Shown: positions 46,201 to 59,379, counted from the stretch's first letter. The stretch is DNA of 64,000 bases from Pycnopodia helianthoides (GCA_032158295.1 CM063251.1:8471016-8535015); one strand, 5' to 3'. The notes: generated by a model not told the origin, from the sequence alone. Made by a program: numbers and translations.

Positions 46201-46391
46201 TTTTAAAATTGTTTGACTCCAATCAAGCTAAGATTCAACTATTGGCTTTCTTAGGAACCTGTTTTCTCATAAAAAAATTTAGTCTCGGATCATTCAGAAG
46301 CAATCAATTCATTCGCAGAGTACTTTTTAAATTTGATGTCTTCAATCAAGCTGAGTTTCAATGAATGGCTTCAGAACATTCATGGTTTATG
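37216..46391 (+). repeat. Satellite B, right block, forward (~118-bp unit)
   Basis: Unit landmarks gagcattctgagcac recur every 116-119 bases where the sequence is clean (44254, 44372, 44491, 44607, 44725). About 75-80 units. Between roughly 37.78 and 43.99 kb the units are shortened to 85-105 bases by many scattered small deletions; from 44.0 to 46.3 kb they are clean. No genes; open frames here are periodic artefacts. Confidence 0.92.
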
Positions 46392-49300
46392 CTCTGAGAA
46401 CTTATTTTGTATGAGAAAACAAGGTGTTCTGAAGCCATGAGATGAATGTAGCTTTTTTTGGAGACAATCAAATTTAAAATGTTTGCTGAAATGTTGATGT
46501 GTCAGAATGCTCTAAAACTAATTTTGTATGAGAAAAGCAGGTTCCTCTGAATGCTTTATTTTGAAATCATCAGGCTGGATTTTTTAGGACCAAAAAAAAG
46601 TGTTCTGGGAATGATTGAGTGCTCAGAATGCTCTGAGAATAATTTTGTTCAAGAAAGCAGGGTGTTCTGAAGCCATGAGTGAATGTCAGCTTGATTGGAG
46701 ACAAGAAAATTCGAAATGTACTTGAGAATGATTGAGTGCTCAGAATGCTCCGAGACTTATTTTGTATGACAATACAGGGTGTTCTGAAGCTACTAGTTGA
46801 ATCTCACCTTGATTAGAGACAAGAAATTTAAAAGTGTTCTTGGAATGATTGAGTGCTCAGAATGCTCTGAGACTAATTTTGTATCAAAAAACAGGGTGTT
46901 CTGAAGCCATCCGATGAATCTCAGCTTGATTGGAGACAAAAATTTAAAAAGTTTGTTCTGGGAATGATTGAGTGATCAGAATGCTCGAGACTTATTTTGT
47001 TCAAGAAAACAAGGTGTTCTGAAGCCATCCGATGAATTCAGCTTGATTGGAGACAATCAATTTAAAAAATCTCTGGAAATGATTGAGTGATCAGAATGCT
47101 CTGAGACTAATTTTGTATAAGAAAACAGGTGTTCTGAAGCTACTAGTTGAATTCTTAAATTGATTGGAGTCAACAAATTTAAAAAGTACTCTGCGAATGA
47201 TTGAGTGCTCAGAATGCTCCGAGACTAATTTTGTATTAGAAAACACGGTGTTCTGAAGCTACTAGTTGAATTCTTAAATTGATTGGAGTCAACAAATTTA
47301 AAAAGTACTCTGCGAATGATTGTTGCTCAGAATGCTCCGAGACTAACTTTGTATTAGAAAACACGGTGTTCTGAAGCCATCCGATAAATCTCAGCTTGAT
47401 TTGAGACAAACAACTTCAAAATGTACTTTGAGAATGATTGAGTGCTCAGAATGCTCTGAGACTCATTTTGTTCAAGAAAACAAGGTGTTCTGAAGCCATG
47501 AGATGAATTTCAGCTTGATTGGAGACAATCAAATTTAAAAAAATCTCTGGAAATGATTGAGTGCTCAGAATGCTCTGAGACTAATTTTGTATAAGAAAAC
47601 AGGGTGTTCTGAAGCTACTAGTTGAATTCTTAAATTGATTGGAGTCAACAAATTTAAAAAGTACTCTGCGAATGATTGATTGCTCAGAATGCTCCGAGCC
47701 TAATTTTGTATTGTATGAGAAAACAGGGTGTTCTGAAGCATAGTGAATTCAGCTTGATTGGAACAACAATTTAAAAAGTGTTCTGGAATGATTGAGTGCC
47801 AGAATGCTCGAGATAATTTTGTTGAGAAAACGATGTTCTGAAGCCATTATTGAACTCACTTGATTGAGACAATCAAATTTAAAAAGTACTTGCGAATGAT
47901 TGATTGCTCAGAATGTCCGAGACTATTTGTATTAGAAAACAGGTGTTCTGAAGCTACTAGTTGAATCTTAGCTTGATTGGAGACAACAAATTTAAAATGT
48001 TCTGGAATGATTGAGTGCTCAGAATGCTCGAGACTAATTTTGTATAGAAAACAGGTGTTCTGAAGCATAGATGAATCTAGCTTGATTGGAGACAACAATT
48101 TAAAAAGTTTTGGAATGATTGAGTGCTCAGAATGCTCTGAGACTAATTTTGTATAGAAAACAGGTTTCTGAAGCCATAGTTGAATCTATTGATGGAGACA
48201 AATTAAAAAGTGTTTGGGAATGATTGAGTGCTCAGAATGCTCGAGACTAATTTTGTATGAGAAAACAGGTGTTCTAAGCTACTATTGATCTCACTGATTG
48301 AGCAATAAATTTAAAAGTGTTCGGAAATTGAGTGCTCAGAATGCTCGAGACTATTTTGTATGAGAAAACAGGTGTTCTGAAGCTACTATTGAATCTAAAT
48401 TGATTGGAGTCAAAAATTTAAAAAGTACTCTGCGAATGATTGATTGCTCAGAATGCTCCGAGACTAATTTTGTATGAGAAACAGGGTTCTGAAGCACTAT
48501 TGAATCTAGCTTATTGGAGACAACAAATTTAAATTGTTTTGGAATGATTGAGTGCTCAGAATGCTCGAGACTAATTTTGTTGAGAAAAAGGGTGTTCTGA
48601 AGCTCGAAGAATCTCAGCTTGATTGGACCAATCAAAATTTAAAGTATCTCGAATGTTGAGCTCAGAATGCTCTGAGACTATTTTTATAGAAAACAGGTGT
48701 TCTGAAGCACGTGAATCTAACTTGATTGGAGACAACAAATTAAAAGTACTTTGGAATGATTGAGTGCTCAGAATGCTCCGAGACTAATTTTGTTAGAAAA
48801 CAGGTGTTCTGAAGCCATCCGATGAATCTCAGCTTGATTGAGACAAAAATTCAAATGTAATTTGAGAATGATTGAGTGCTCAGAATGCTCGAGACTAATT
48901 TTGTAGAGAAAACAGGTGTTCTAAGCTACTATGAATCTCACTTGATTGAGACAACAAATTAAAATGTTCTGGAATGATTGAGTGCTCAGAATGCTCGAGA
49001 CTAATTTTGTATGAGAAAACAGGTTTCTGAAGCTACTATTGAATCTTAAATTGATTGGAGTCAAAAATTTAAAAAGTACTCCGCGAATGATTGATTGCTC
49101 AGAATGCTCCGAGACTAATTTTGTATTGAGAAAACACGGTGTTCTGAAGCCATCCGATAAATCTCAGCTTGATTTGAGACAAACAACTTCAAAATGTACT
49201 TTGAGAATGATTGAGTGCTCAGAATGCTCTGAGACTCATTTTGTCAAGAAAACAAGGTGTTCTGAAGCCATAGATGAATTCAGCTTGATTGGAGACAAAA

Positions 49301-52300
49301 CAAATTTAAAAAGTTCTCTGGAATGATTGAGTGCTCAGAATGCTTAAACTAATTTTGTATGAGAAAACAGGTGTTCTGAATCCATTAGTTGAATCTCAGT
49401 TTGAATGGAGACCAAAAATTTAAAAATGTTCTGGAATGATTGATTGCTCAGAATGCTCCGAGACTATTTTGTATGAGAAAACAAGTGTTCTAAGCTACTG
49501 TTGAATCTCAGCTTGATTGGAGACAATAAATTTAAAAAGTGTTCTGGGAATAATTGAGTGCTCAGAATGCTCTGAGACTTATTTTGTATGAGAAAACAGG
49601 GTGTTCTGAAGCCATCATGAATCTCAGCTTGATTGGAGACAAAAAATTTAAAAATGTAATTTGAGAATGATTGAGTGCTCAGAATGCTCCGAGACTAATT
49701 TTGTATGAGAAAACAGGTGTTCTGAAGCTACTATGAATCTCAGCTTGATTGGAGACAACAAATTTAAAAAGTGTCTCTGGAATGATTGAGTGCTCAGAAT
49801 GCTCGGAGACTAATTTTGTATGAGAAAACAGGTGTTCTGAAGCATATTGAATCTCAACTTGATTGGAGCAAACAATTTAAAAAGTACTTTGCGAATGATT
49901 GATGCTCAGAATGCTCCGAGACTAATTTGTTTAGAAAACACGGTGTTCTGAAGCTACTAGTTGAATCTTAGCTTGATTGGAGACAACAAATTTAAAAAGT
50001 GTTCTGGAATGATGATGCTCAAAAGTCAGGCATTTGTTCAGAAAACGGTGTTCTGAAGCCATGATAACTCAGCTGATTGGAGAAACAAATTTGTTTAAAA
50101 TGGCTCGAATGTCAACATTGTATGAGAAAGTGTTCTGAAGCTACTAGTTGAATCTCAGCTTGATTGGAGACAAAAAATTTAAAATGTCTCTGCGAATGTT
50201 GAGTGCTCAGAATGCTCGAGGATAATTTTGTATCAAGAAAACAAGGTGTTCTGAAGTCATGAGATTGAATGTCAGCTTGATTGGAGACAATCAAATTTAA
50301 AAAGTTTCTGGGAAATGATTGAGTGCTCAGAATGCTCAAACTATTTTTGTATGAGAAAACAGGTTCTCTGAAGCCATTAGTTGAATCTCAGCTTTGAATT
50401 GGAGACCAAAATTTAAAAAGTAGTTCTGGGAATGATTGAGTGCTCAGAATGCTCTGAGACTAATTTTGTATGAGAAAACAGGGTGTTCTGAAGCTAGTAG
50501 TTGAATCTTAGCTTGATTGGAGACAATAAATTTAAAAAGTGTTCTGGGAATATTGAGTGCTCAGAATGCTCTGAGACTAATTTTGTATGAGAAAACGGGT
50601 GTTCTGAAGCTACTAGTTGAATCTTAAATTGATTGGAGTCAAAAAATTTAAAAAGTACTCTGCGAATGATTGATTGCTCAGAATGCTCCGAGACTAATTT
50701 TGTATGAGAAAACAGGGTGTTCTGAAGCTACTAGTTGAATCTTAGCTTGATTGGAGACAACAAATTTAAAATTGTTTTGGAATGATTGAGTGCTCAGAAT
50801 GCTCCGAGACTAATTTTGTATCAGAAAAACAGGGTGTTCTGAAGCCATCCGACAAATCTCAGCTTGATTTGAGACAAACAACTTCAAAATGTACTTTGAG
50901 AATGACTGAGTGCTCAGAATGCCTGAGACTCATTTTCTATGAGAATGCTCTGAGACTCATTTTCTATGAGAAAACAGGGTGTTCTGAAGCCATCCGATGA
51001 ATCTCAACTTGATTGGAGACAAACAAATTCAAAATGTACTTTGAGAATGATTGAGTGCTCAGAATGCTCTGAGACTCATTTTGTTCAAGAAAACAGGGTG
51101 TTCTGAAGCCATCCGATGAATCTCAGCTTGATTGGAGACAAGAAAATTCGAAATGTAATTTGAGAATGATTGAGTGCTCAGAATGCTCCGAGACTAATTT
51201 TGTATGAGAAAACAGGGTGTTCTGAAGCACATCGTAAATCTCAGCTTGATTGTGAGACAAACAACTTCAAAATGTACTTTTGAGAATGACTGAGTGCTCA
51301 GAATGCTCTGAGACTCATTTTTATGAGAATGCTCTGAGACTCATTTTCTATGAGAAAACAGGGTGTTCTGAAGCCATCCGATGAATCTCAACTTGATTGG
51401 AGACAAACAAATTCAAAATGTACTTTGGAGAATGATTGAGTGCTCAGAATGCTCTGAGACTCATTTTGTTCAAGAAAAACAGGTGTTCTGAAGCCATCCG
51501 ATGAATCTCAGCTTGATTGGAGACAAGAAAATTCGAAATGTAATTTGAGAATGAATGAGTGCTCAGAATGCTCGAGACTAATTTTGTATGAGAAAACAGG
51601 TGTTCTGAAGCCATCCGATAAATCTCACTTGATTGAGACAAACAATTCAAAATGTACTTTGAGAATGACTGAGTGCTCAGAATGCTCTGAGACTATTTTC
51701 ATGAGATGCTCTGAGACTCATTTCTATGAGAAAACAGGTGTTCTGAAGCCATCCGATGAATCTCACTTGATGGAGACAAGAAATTCGAAATGTAATTTGA
51801 GAATGATTGAGTGTCAGAATGCTCGAGACTAATTTTGTATGAGAAACAGGTGTTCTGAAGCATCCGATAAATCTCAGCTTGATTTGAGACAAACAACTTC
51901 AAAATGTACTTTTGAGAATGATGAGTGCTCAGAATGCTCTGAGACTCATTTTCTATGAGATGTTGAGACTCATTTATGAGTAAAAGTGTTCTGAAGCATC
52001 GATTGAATCTCAACTTGATTGAGACAAACAAATTTAAAATTATTTGGAAAATTGAGTGTCAGAATGTTGAGACTATTTTGTTGAGAAAACAGGTGTTCTA
52101 AGCTACATGAATTCAGCTTGATTGAGACAACAAATTTAAAATGTTTGGAATGATTGAGTGCTCGAATGCTCTGAGACTAATTTTGTATGAGAAAAGGTGT
52201 TCTGAGCTATATTGAATCTTAGCTTGATTGGAGACAACAAATTTAAAAGTGTTTGGAATGTTGGTGTCAGAATGCTCGAGATAATTTTGTTCAAGAAAAC

Positions 52301-53963
52301 AGGTGTTCTGAAGCATCGATAATTCAGCTTGATTGAGACAATCAATTTAAAGTTCTCGGAATGATGAGTGCTCGAATGCTCGAACTATTTTGTATGAGAA
52401 ACAAGTGTTCTGAAGCATAGTTGAATCTCAGCTTGATTGGAGACAAAAATTAAAATGTCTCTGCGAATGGTTGAGTGCTCAGAATGCTCTGAGGATAATT
52501 TTGTCAGAGAAACAAGGTGTTCTGAAGTCATGAGTTGAATGCTCAGCTTGATTGGAGACAATCAAATTTAAAAAGTTCTCTGGAATGATTGAGTGCTCAG
52601 AATGCTCTAAAACTAATTTTGTATGAGAAAACAGGTTCTCTGAAGCATTAGTTGAATCTCAGTTTGAATGGAGACCAAATATTTAAAAAGTGTTCTGGGA
52701 ATGATTGAGTGCTCAGAATGCTCTGAGACTAATTTTGTATGAGAAAACAGGGTGTTCTGAAGCTAGAGTTGAATCTTAGCTTGATTGGAGACAATAAATT
52801 TAAAAAGTGTTCTGGGAATATTGAGTGCTCAGAATGCTCTGAGACTTATTTTGTATGAGAAAACAGGGTGTTCTGAAGCTACTAGTTGAATCTTAAATTG
52901 ATTGGAGCAAAAAATTAAAAAGTACTCTGCGAATGATTGATTGCTCAGAATGCTCCGAGACTAATTTTGTATGAGAAAACAGGGTGTTCTGAAGCTACTA
53001 GTTGAATCTTAGCTTGATTGGAGACAACAAATTTAAAATTGTTTTGGAATGATTGAGTGCTCAGAATGCTCCGAGACTAATTTTGTATCAGAAAACAGGG
53101 TGTTCTGAAGCCATCGACAAATCTCAGCTTGATTGAGACAAACAACTTCAAAATGTACTTTGAGAATGACTGAGTGTAGATGCTCTGAGATATTTTCTAT
53201 GAGAATGCCTGAACTCTTTTCTATGAGAAAACAGGGTGTTCTGAAGCCATCCGATGAATCTCAACTTGATTGGAGACAAACAAATTCAAAATGTACTTTG
53301 AGAATGATTGAGTGCTCAGAATGCTCTGAGACTCATTTTGTTCAAGAAAACAGGGTGTTCTGAAGCCATCCGATGAATCTCAGCTTGATTGGAGACAAAA
53401 ATTCAAATGTAATTTGAGAATGATTGAGTGCTCAGAATGCTCCGAGACTAATTTTGTATGAGAAAACAGGGTGTTCTGAAGCCATCGATAAATCTCAGCT
53501 TGATTTGAGACAAACAACTTCAAAATGTACTTTTGAGAATGATGAGTGCTCAGAATGCTCTGAGACTCATTTTCTATGGAATGTCTGAGATCATTTTTAT
53601 GAGAAAACAGGGTGTTCTGAAGCCATCCGATGAATCTCAACTTGATTGGAGACAAACAAATTCAAAATGTACTTGGGAATGATTGAGTGCTCAGAATGCT
53701 CCGAGACTAATTTTGTATGAGAAAACAGGGTGTTCTGAAGCTACTAGTTGAATCTTAGCTTGATTGGAGTCAACAAGTTTAAAAAGTACTCTGCGAATGA
53801 TTGATCGCTCAGAATGCTCCGAGACTAATTTTGTATGAGAAAACAGGGTGTTCTGAAGCTACTAGTTGAATCTTAGCTTGATTGGAGACAACAAATTTAA
53901 AAAGTGCTCTGGAAATGATTGACTGTTCAGAATGCTCTAAGACTCATTTTGTATGAGAAAACA
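46392..53963 (-). repeat. Satellite B, inverted block
   Basis: The same ~118-bp unit in reverse complement (gtgctcagaatgctctgaga, gggtgttctgaagcc, gattggagacaa). Direction changes between 46380 and 46430. Scattered-deletion zones occur at about 47.74-49.06, 49.99-50.11 and 51.60-52.56 kb. A variant with an internal ~30-bp repeat (actcattttctatgagaatg) recurs at about 50932, 51307, 51690, 51945, 53192 and 53570, indicating higher-order units of roughly 380 bp. Confidence 0.92.
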
Positions 53964-54445
53964 GGTTCTTATGATATTAATTCATTTTCCTAAAGTTAGT
54001 TTCTTTATGGATCCTTAGGTTATAATGATAAGCGGACTGATTTAAGTCTATGGTTTGTTTAGTCCACAGTCATATATTAGAGGTCATTGCACATTTGCTT
54101 TAGTTATTTCCTATATTGTCTTTGCAAGTTAAAGCATTTACATGCCTTGTATTAATTCATTTTGGAATTTAACTTGACTTTACAGTTAGAGGCAAATTGT
54201 GTTATCGAGTTCGGTTTATCTCTTTTGATTGCATTGGATTTTCTGAGGATTACCGTATCATTGTTCTTGTATAATTTACTTTGCTGGATTGGTATTTCCT
54301 AAGCATTGTATTTATATGGAAATTCTATTTTGTATCTTTTCAGGATTTTGGGTTTTGCTTAAATTAAAAGATGCAGCTCACCATTAAATGAACAAGACAC
54401 AGTAATATACACCATCCTTGTCGTGTCACAATACTCAATGTTACA
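53964..54445 (+). repeat. Gypsy-2 5' LTR, 3' portion only
   Basis: Shares about 480 bp with the complement of 13044-13517, from gttcttatgatatta to the terminal TGTTACA. The junction with satellite B at 53964 lies within an otherwise normal satellite unit (gagaaaacag|gttctt). About 790 bp of LTR are missing on the 5' side. Confidence 0.85.
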
Positions 54446-54447
54446 TT

Positions 54448-54465
54448 TGGTGTCGTAGACAGGAT
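54448..54465 (+). promoter_or_regulatory. Gypsy-2 primer binding site
   Basis: tggtgtcgtagacaggat begins two bases after the LTR end TTACA; one difference from the Gypsy-1 site at 25016. Confidence 0.75.
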
Positions 54466-54558
54466 GGTGTATTAATACTGCATCTACCCCCAGTCGGGGA
54501 TGAGGCGAAACTAATGGCAGACAATTGACCCCGAGACGAGCTGCTACATCTATCAAGA

Positions 54559-55612
54559 ATGGAGGGAATGGAGGGAATGAAGCAACTGCGGGCCGAGCTT
54601 GAGGCGATGGAGGTAGCTCTTCAGGCAGAGGAGGAGCGCGAGAAGGCCACACCAGGCGTCAGCGCCACTACCCCACCAGCGAAGCAGATATACGTAGCAG
54701 CAGGGAGACGGCTGGAACGCTTCAGGGGGAAGCCGGAGAAACCGAGTGATCCATCTGTCCAAGAGTGGGTTCGTGACATCAAAGGTCAGTTGACTGCTCG
54801 ACAGATTGGAGTGGAGGACTGTGCTGCGTTTATCATCGACCATCTTGCCGGCAAAGCTAGGCAAGAAATTCTTGGCAGAGGTGATGCTGTGAAGGGTCCA
54901 GACGACATCTACCGTGTACTGCTGAAAGTTTTTGGTGATGGGGAGACGCTCCCCCAGATCCAGCAGAAGTTTTTCTCTTTCCACCAAGGCCAAGGAGAAG
55001 ATCTACTGAGTTTCTCCCTGGAGCTCACGGAATTGTTTAATTCCATGGCTCGCCTGGATGTCTCCTTCAATGTTACGAGAGAAAAAAAAGCTGAAAGGAA
55101 GGCTAGCCGAGGCAGTTAATGATGAGGGTCTACAGAGAGAACTGCGTCGCATGAATATTGATTCGCCGGAGCTGAGTTTCTCCGATGCTAGAGACCGTGT
55201 CATCGAGTGGCTTGGCACCAGCCGTGCAAAAACCCAGAAGGCAGTAGCAGTACACGAGGTCAAGGCTGAAGACGGTGCACATAGCATGAAGGCACTTCTT
55301 GAAAGGCAGGGCGAACAACTTCAGCGGCAATAGCAGCAGATTGAGGCACTCTTACAGGCCATGCAGCGACCTGCTCGTCGTTGGAGTCAGGGTCCTAGAC
55401 GTTGCTACAATTGCCAGTCCACAGGTCACCTCAAGCGAGACTGTCCCTATGCCCCGTCATCCCCGTCGTCAGGAGGAACAAGTCAGGGTACCAGGGATCC
55501 CCAGCAGTTTGTCCCCCAGCAGTTTGTCCCCAGCAGTCTATGGCACAGCACTTTGTCTCCCAGCAGTCCCCAGCACAGCAGTTTGTCCCCAAGAAACCTG
55601 GCCCTCAGTTAA
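54559..55612 (+). pseudogene. Gypsy-2 gag with zinc knuckle, frameshifted
   Basis: The first frame encodes a coiled-coil-like start (LRAELEAMEVALQAEEER), FRGKPEKPSDPSVQEWVRDI and DGETLPQIQQKFFSFHQGQG, a capsid-like region; an insertion in an A run near 55083 shifts it into the next frame (RRMNIDSPELSFSDARDRVI). After a TAG at 55331, CYNCQSTGHLKRDCP is a CX2CX4HX4C knuckle. The tail is a repeated cccagcagtttgtc tract giving Gln/Ser/Pro-rich protein. Confidence 0.87.
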
Positions 55613-55649
55613 ACTAGAACGGCCTGTCATTGAGAGCCACACGGCAGGC

Positions 55650-56072
55650 CCACAAGAATCAACTAATAGCGGCTCAATTTACAGAAAAGTGGTAGGGCAG
55701 TGTCCAGAATCTGTCGTCCAGCTTGGTGCATCAAGGGTGCGTTGTCTACTTGACACAGGAGCGCAAGTTTCAACGATTACTGAATCTTTCTTCAGAGAAC
55801 ACTTTCCTGAGACAGAATTAGTAGATGTGACTGCGTTCATCAGCATCTCCGGTGCTCAAGGTCTGGCCATTCCCTACCTCGGCTATGTTGAATTGCCACT
55901 AACAGTGCTGGGCCACTCTTTCATCAACATGGGTTTCCTGGTGGTCAAGGACCCTACAGGAACATCGATTGCAGAGAGGAAGAAGAGAGTACCAGGAGTG
56001 ATTGGGTCAAACATCTTCAGGGACATCCGAGAGAAGTTACGGCAAGCAGCCAAAACTACCTGGAGGTGTTGA
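55650..56072 (+). pseudogene. Gypsy-2 aspartic protease
   Basis: Encodes VRCLLDTGAQVSTITESFFR with catalytic DTG, then VTAFISISGAQGLAIPYLGY and PGVIGSNIFRDIREK, the second conserved block. It lies in a different frame from both gag and RT, and its frame overlaps the RT frame by a few bases at 56066-56072; whether that is a programmed shift or damage cannot be told here. The open frame begins as early as 55299 but the upstream portion is out of frame with gag. Confidence 0.87.
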
Positions 56073-57619
56073 ACAGACGAAGTGATGGACCTGAATGGGC
56101 TCATGTACTCGCTCTCTACGAGGAAGTGCGAAGTGGCACTGTACATCAGCCAGATATTGCAGGTAAAGTCCAAACAGTGGGGTCCAAGCCCATCCTAGTC
56201 CCCGCCAACTCTCTCCTTCTGATGGAATGTTCAGTGAAACCTGCTGCAACTGATGTGACCTACGAGGCCATAATAGAACAGCTGGATGTAGATGTGACCC
56301 ACATACCAAATGGGTCAGCTGTAGCTCCTACACTAGTCTTCGTCGACAGTAGTGGTAGACTACCGGTTCAAGTTGCTAACTTCACGAATGATGACCTCTA
56401 TTTACCCCCGAGAACCCCAGTAGCCACAGTGAGCAGTGCGGTCGCTGAACACCACAGCAGGGCTTTTGAAGCAATTTGGCAGGAAATGCAGGCAGGTGAA
56501 GTTAAAAATGACTGCGCCGATGAAGCCAGGAGCCTGATGTCACGAATGAAAGTCGGTACTGGGATAAGTGACGATCAGCAAAATCAACTCCACCAACTAA
56601 TTTCCATCCATGCCAGCACTTTTAGCAGAGATGAAGACGACATCAGACTCTGTGACAAAATATATCATGCTATCAACACTACTGACGATGTTCCAGTTCG
56701 AGTACCTCACCGGCGAATACCACCTCACCAATGGGCTGAAGTTCGAGAATACCTGCAGAAATCTCTCGAAAGGGGCGTGATCAGGGAGTCCTCCAGTCTG
56801 TATGCCTCACCAATCGTACTCGTGAGGAAGCGAGATGGAAAGCTGAGGCTTTGTGTTGATTACAGGGCCCTGAATGCTAAGACTCACAGAGATGCCTATC
56901 CACTTCCCCGCATCGACGAAGCCCTCGATGCACTTGGTGGAGCGAAGCTCTTTTGCAGCCTGGATCTCGCCCATGGGTTCCATCAAATTCCCGTTGCTGC
57001 AAAAGATGTTGAGAAGACAGCCTTCCGAGTAGGGACTGGAGGTCTGTACGAGTTCACCAGTATGCCCTTCGGCCTCTGCAATGCGCCAGCCACATTCATG
57101 CGCTTGATGGACAAAGCATTGGGTGACAAAAACTTCCAGTCTCTCATCGTCTACTTAGATGACATCTTGGTCTTTGGTCGTACCTTCGAGGAGACGCTTG
57201 AACGACTACGGTTAGTGCTGGACCGCCTCACTGAATTTGGCTTGAAGGTTAAACCAGAGAAATGCAACCTGTTCACGGAACAACTGAAGTACTTGGGCCA
57301 TTCCATACCTGATGGAGGGATATCTCCAGATCCTGAGAAGATGAGCGCGGTGAGAGAATGGAAGAAGCCAGCCACAGAACGCGGGTTTCTTGGTCTAGTT
57401 GGGTACTACCGCCGTTTTGTGCCAGGGTTTGCTAAAGTCGCGGCTCCACTCCACGCACTCTTAGGAGGAACAGGGAAGAAAAAGCACAGAAAGGTCAGTC
57501 TCATCAAACCCACATCAGCTGCATGGGATGAGTCTTGTGACAAGTCGTTCACTGACATTTCATTTCCGAAGCATGACCCCACTTCGACCTTTCATTCTGG
57601 TCCAAACAGGAAGTTCTAA
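56066..57619 (+). pseudogene. Gypsy-2 reverse transcriptase, intact RT, truncated before RNase H
   Basis: 517-residue open frame. RT: YASPIVLVRKRDGKLRLCVD, LFCSLDLAHGFHQIPVAAKD, FTSMPFGLCNAPATFMRLMD and active site VYLDDILVFG. The segment RGFLGLVGYYRRFVPGFAKV is normal but is preceded by a small deletion after KKPATE. The last ~14 residues (from ~57578) derive from the adjoining repeat; RNase H and integrase are lost. The best preserved RT in the window besides the DIRS one. Confidence 0.92.
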
Positions 57620-59040
57620 CTATACGAAACTCTAGTCTCTGCTCAAGGTTCTCTTAACCTGATTTTGGCAATAGCTTTGTCAGTCTTTAAAACAGCCGTC
57701 CATGCAAACCTTGCTAACAATCAATTAACGTCAGGCTTTTAATCGTGTGCTTTTTTTAAAAGACTTTTGCTAAAGTGTGTAGCTTGTTAGGCACCCCACA
57801 AAACAGTAATAGCACCAAATTCAACTAAATGCAATAGCTCACGCGTTGACACAACACTGACCACATTATAATAGCCGAACACCTCGTGTTTGTTTGTACA
57901 AACACTAAGTTCTAGTTTTTATTCTTCTTCTCAGCTTCGTTTGTCAGCAAGCACAAACACTAAGTTCTAGTTTTTATTCTTCTTCTCAGCTTCGTTTGTC
58001 AGCAAGCAAATACATAGTTGTTAAACTTACATGAACTTGAAACTTTACATGTAGGTAGACAATAACTTGTAGATGATTCTAAAAGTTGTGCCGTCATGAT
58101 GACGTCATCAGGTGTCAAGTTACGATAACAAAACTTTAATAAATGAAAAAAATCATAACTCACGAACCACACAATGGCTTTTTACAATCATTATATCATC
58201 GGAGAGGTCTTTTACAACTAAACAATCGCTTTACACAATGTGACCCCATTTGACCTCGACTTCCGGTTCAAAACGGAAGTTGAAGAATTCAAAAATTCAT
58301 ATCTCAAGAACTACTTATACTGTAGTCAAAATGTTGACATCAGGATGTAGGTCCTTGAGACTCCTCAAACTTTTGCAAAGAGATGACACCAATTGGACCT
58401 TAACTTCCGGTCGAAATCGGACGTTAAAGCCCACGTTAGTGTTGACCTGCAATTAAACTGTATAATGCAAAAGCACTGTGGCAGGCTGTTCCGCTCCACT
58501 GACCACACAGGGTACAAAGTCTGTTAGCCTTATTTGGCATTAGGCTGTGCATATAGCAAGGCTCTATGGGCTGTGTAAGTGTAGTCCAAATGTAAGCATT
58601 TTTGTCGGCCAACAAAGACACACTTCCCAATATCACACAAATTTCAAACTTTGCACATAGTTAGCTCTTCACTTGTAGAAGACACCGCTTTCTTGACGTC
58701 ATAATGATGTCATCATCAGGTGTTGAATTAAATTAAAATAAAGATTAATATTTGAAAAAATCATAACTTGTGAGCCGTGCATTGGATTTTTACAATATAT
58801 ACATCATCAGAGAGGTCTTCCTAAAATTAAACAAACGCTACACAGTGTGTGACCTCAATAGACCTTGTCTTCTGGTTGAAAGCGGAAGTTAAGTAGTAAC
58901 ATTAGCATTTATTTCCTGTGTAATAAATGTACTTTCCGTGAAATTTCAAAAGCTATCAACAATCCTTCATCGATTTATTTAAATAGTTTACACATTAACA
59001 CAATACTGACCCCATTGATACCCGAACACATATTCTAGTT
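57578..59040. repeat. accgga-family repeat, reversed copy
   Basis: ccccatttgacctcgacttc then cggttcaaaacggaagttg (58240-58280) is the reverse complement of the left-edge core. Similar cores recur at about 57580-57620, 58400 and 58860-58890, with aaaatcataactca and gatgacgtcatcaggtgt stretches. The truncation point of Gypsy-2 falls exactly at the start of one such core. Confidence 0.8.
57898..58008 (+). repeat. 55-bp direct duplication
   Basis: acaaacactaagttctagtt tttattcttcttctcagctt cgtttgtcagcaag is present twice, back to back, starting at 57898 and 57953. The copies look identical, so the duplication is young or a slippage product. Confidence 0.85.
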
Positions 59041-59379
59041 ATTTTTGTGTCTGTTTTATAGTGAACCCATGTTCATTTAATAAAAAATGTTTCCTGGAGA
59101 ATAAATTGAAACAAAATTACATATGTGTTCTTTAACTTGACGATCAATGTGTTTATGTCAATCTGTATCCTGAAAACAAATATATAAAAAAGACTACTGT
59201 GAGGATATACAAATTTGAGAGAAAAGAAAATATGCCAATCTAGATACTTTATTTCAAGAGAATAATCTGGGGAATCACTATGGGTGCGGGAAACGAAATC
59301 AAGTGATATTTTAAAAAATCAATGAAGAATTTCTACCAATGACTGAAATTAATAAATGTCATATTTGCATCAATTAAAA
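59041..59379. other. No feature recognised
   Basis: AT-rich sequence without a coding frame or a match to other repeats of the window. Confidence 0.5.

Larger units (their letters stand above)
53964..57577 (+). mobile_element. Ty3/Gypsy element Gypsy-2, truncated at both ends
   Basis: LTR fragment 53964-54445 (5' part replaced by satellite), primer site at 54448, gag, zinc knuckle, protease, RT and the start of the RNase H region. It stops at ~57577 where the reversed accgga-family repeat begins. No integrase or 3' LTR. A full LTR of the same family (1270 bp) is at 13044-14313. Confidence 0.9.

Noticed and set aside
37216..53963. Many 60-110-codon open frames with ASEHLFSHTK- or MIECSECSET-like words
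   Set aside because: They are periodic translations of satellite B, present on both strands, with no domain.
37216..53963. CRISPR-like regular repeats
   Set aside because: Repeats are directly contiguous ~118-bp units without unique spacers, in a eukaryotic transposon-rich setting.
54359..54993. Minus-strand frames across the Gypsy-2 leader and gag
   Set aside because: Antisense shadows of gag; no independent domain.
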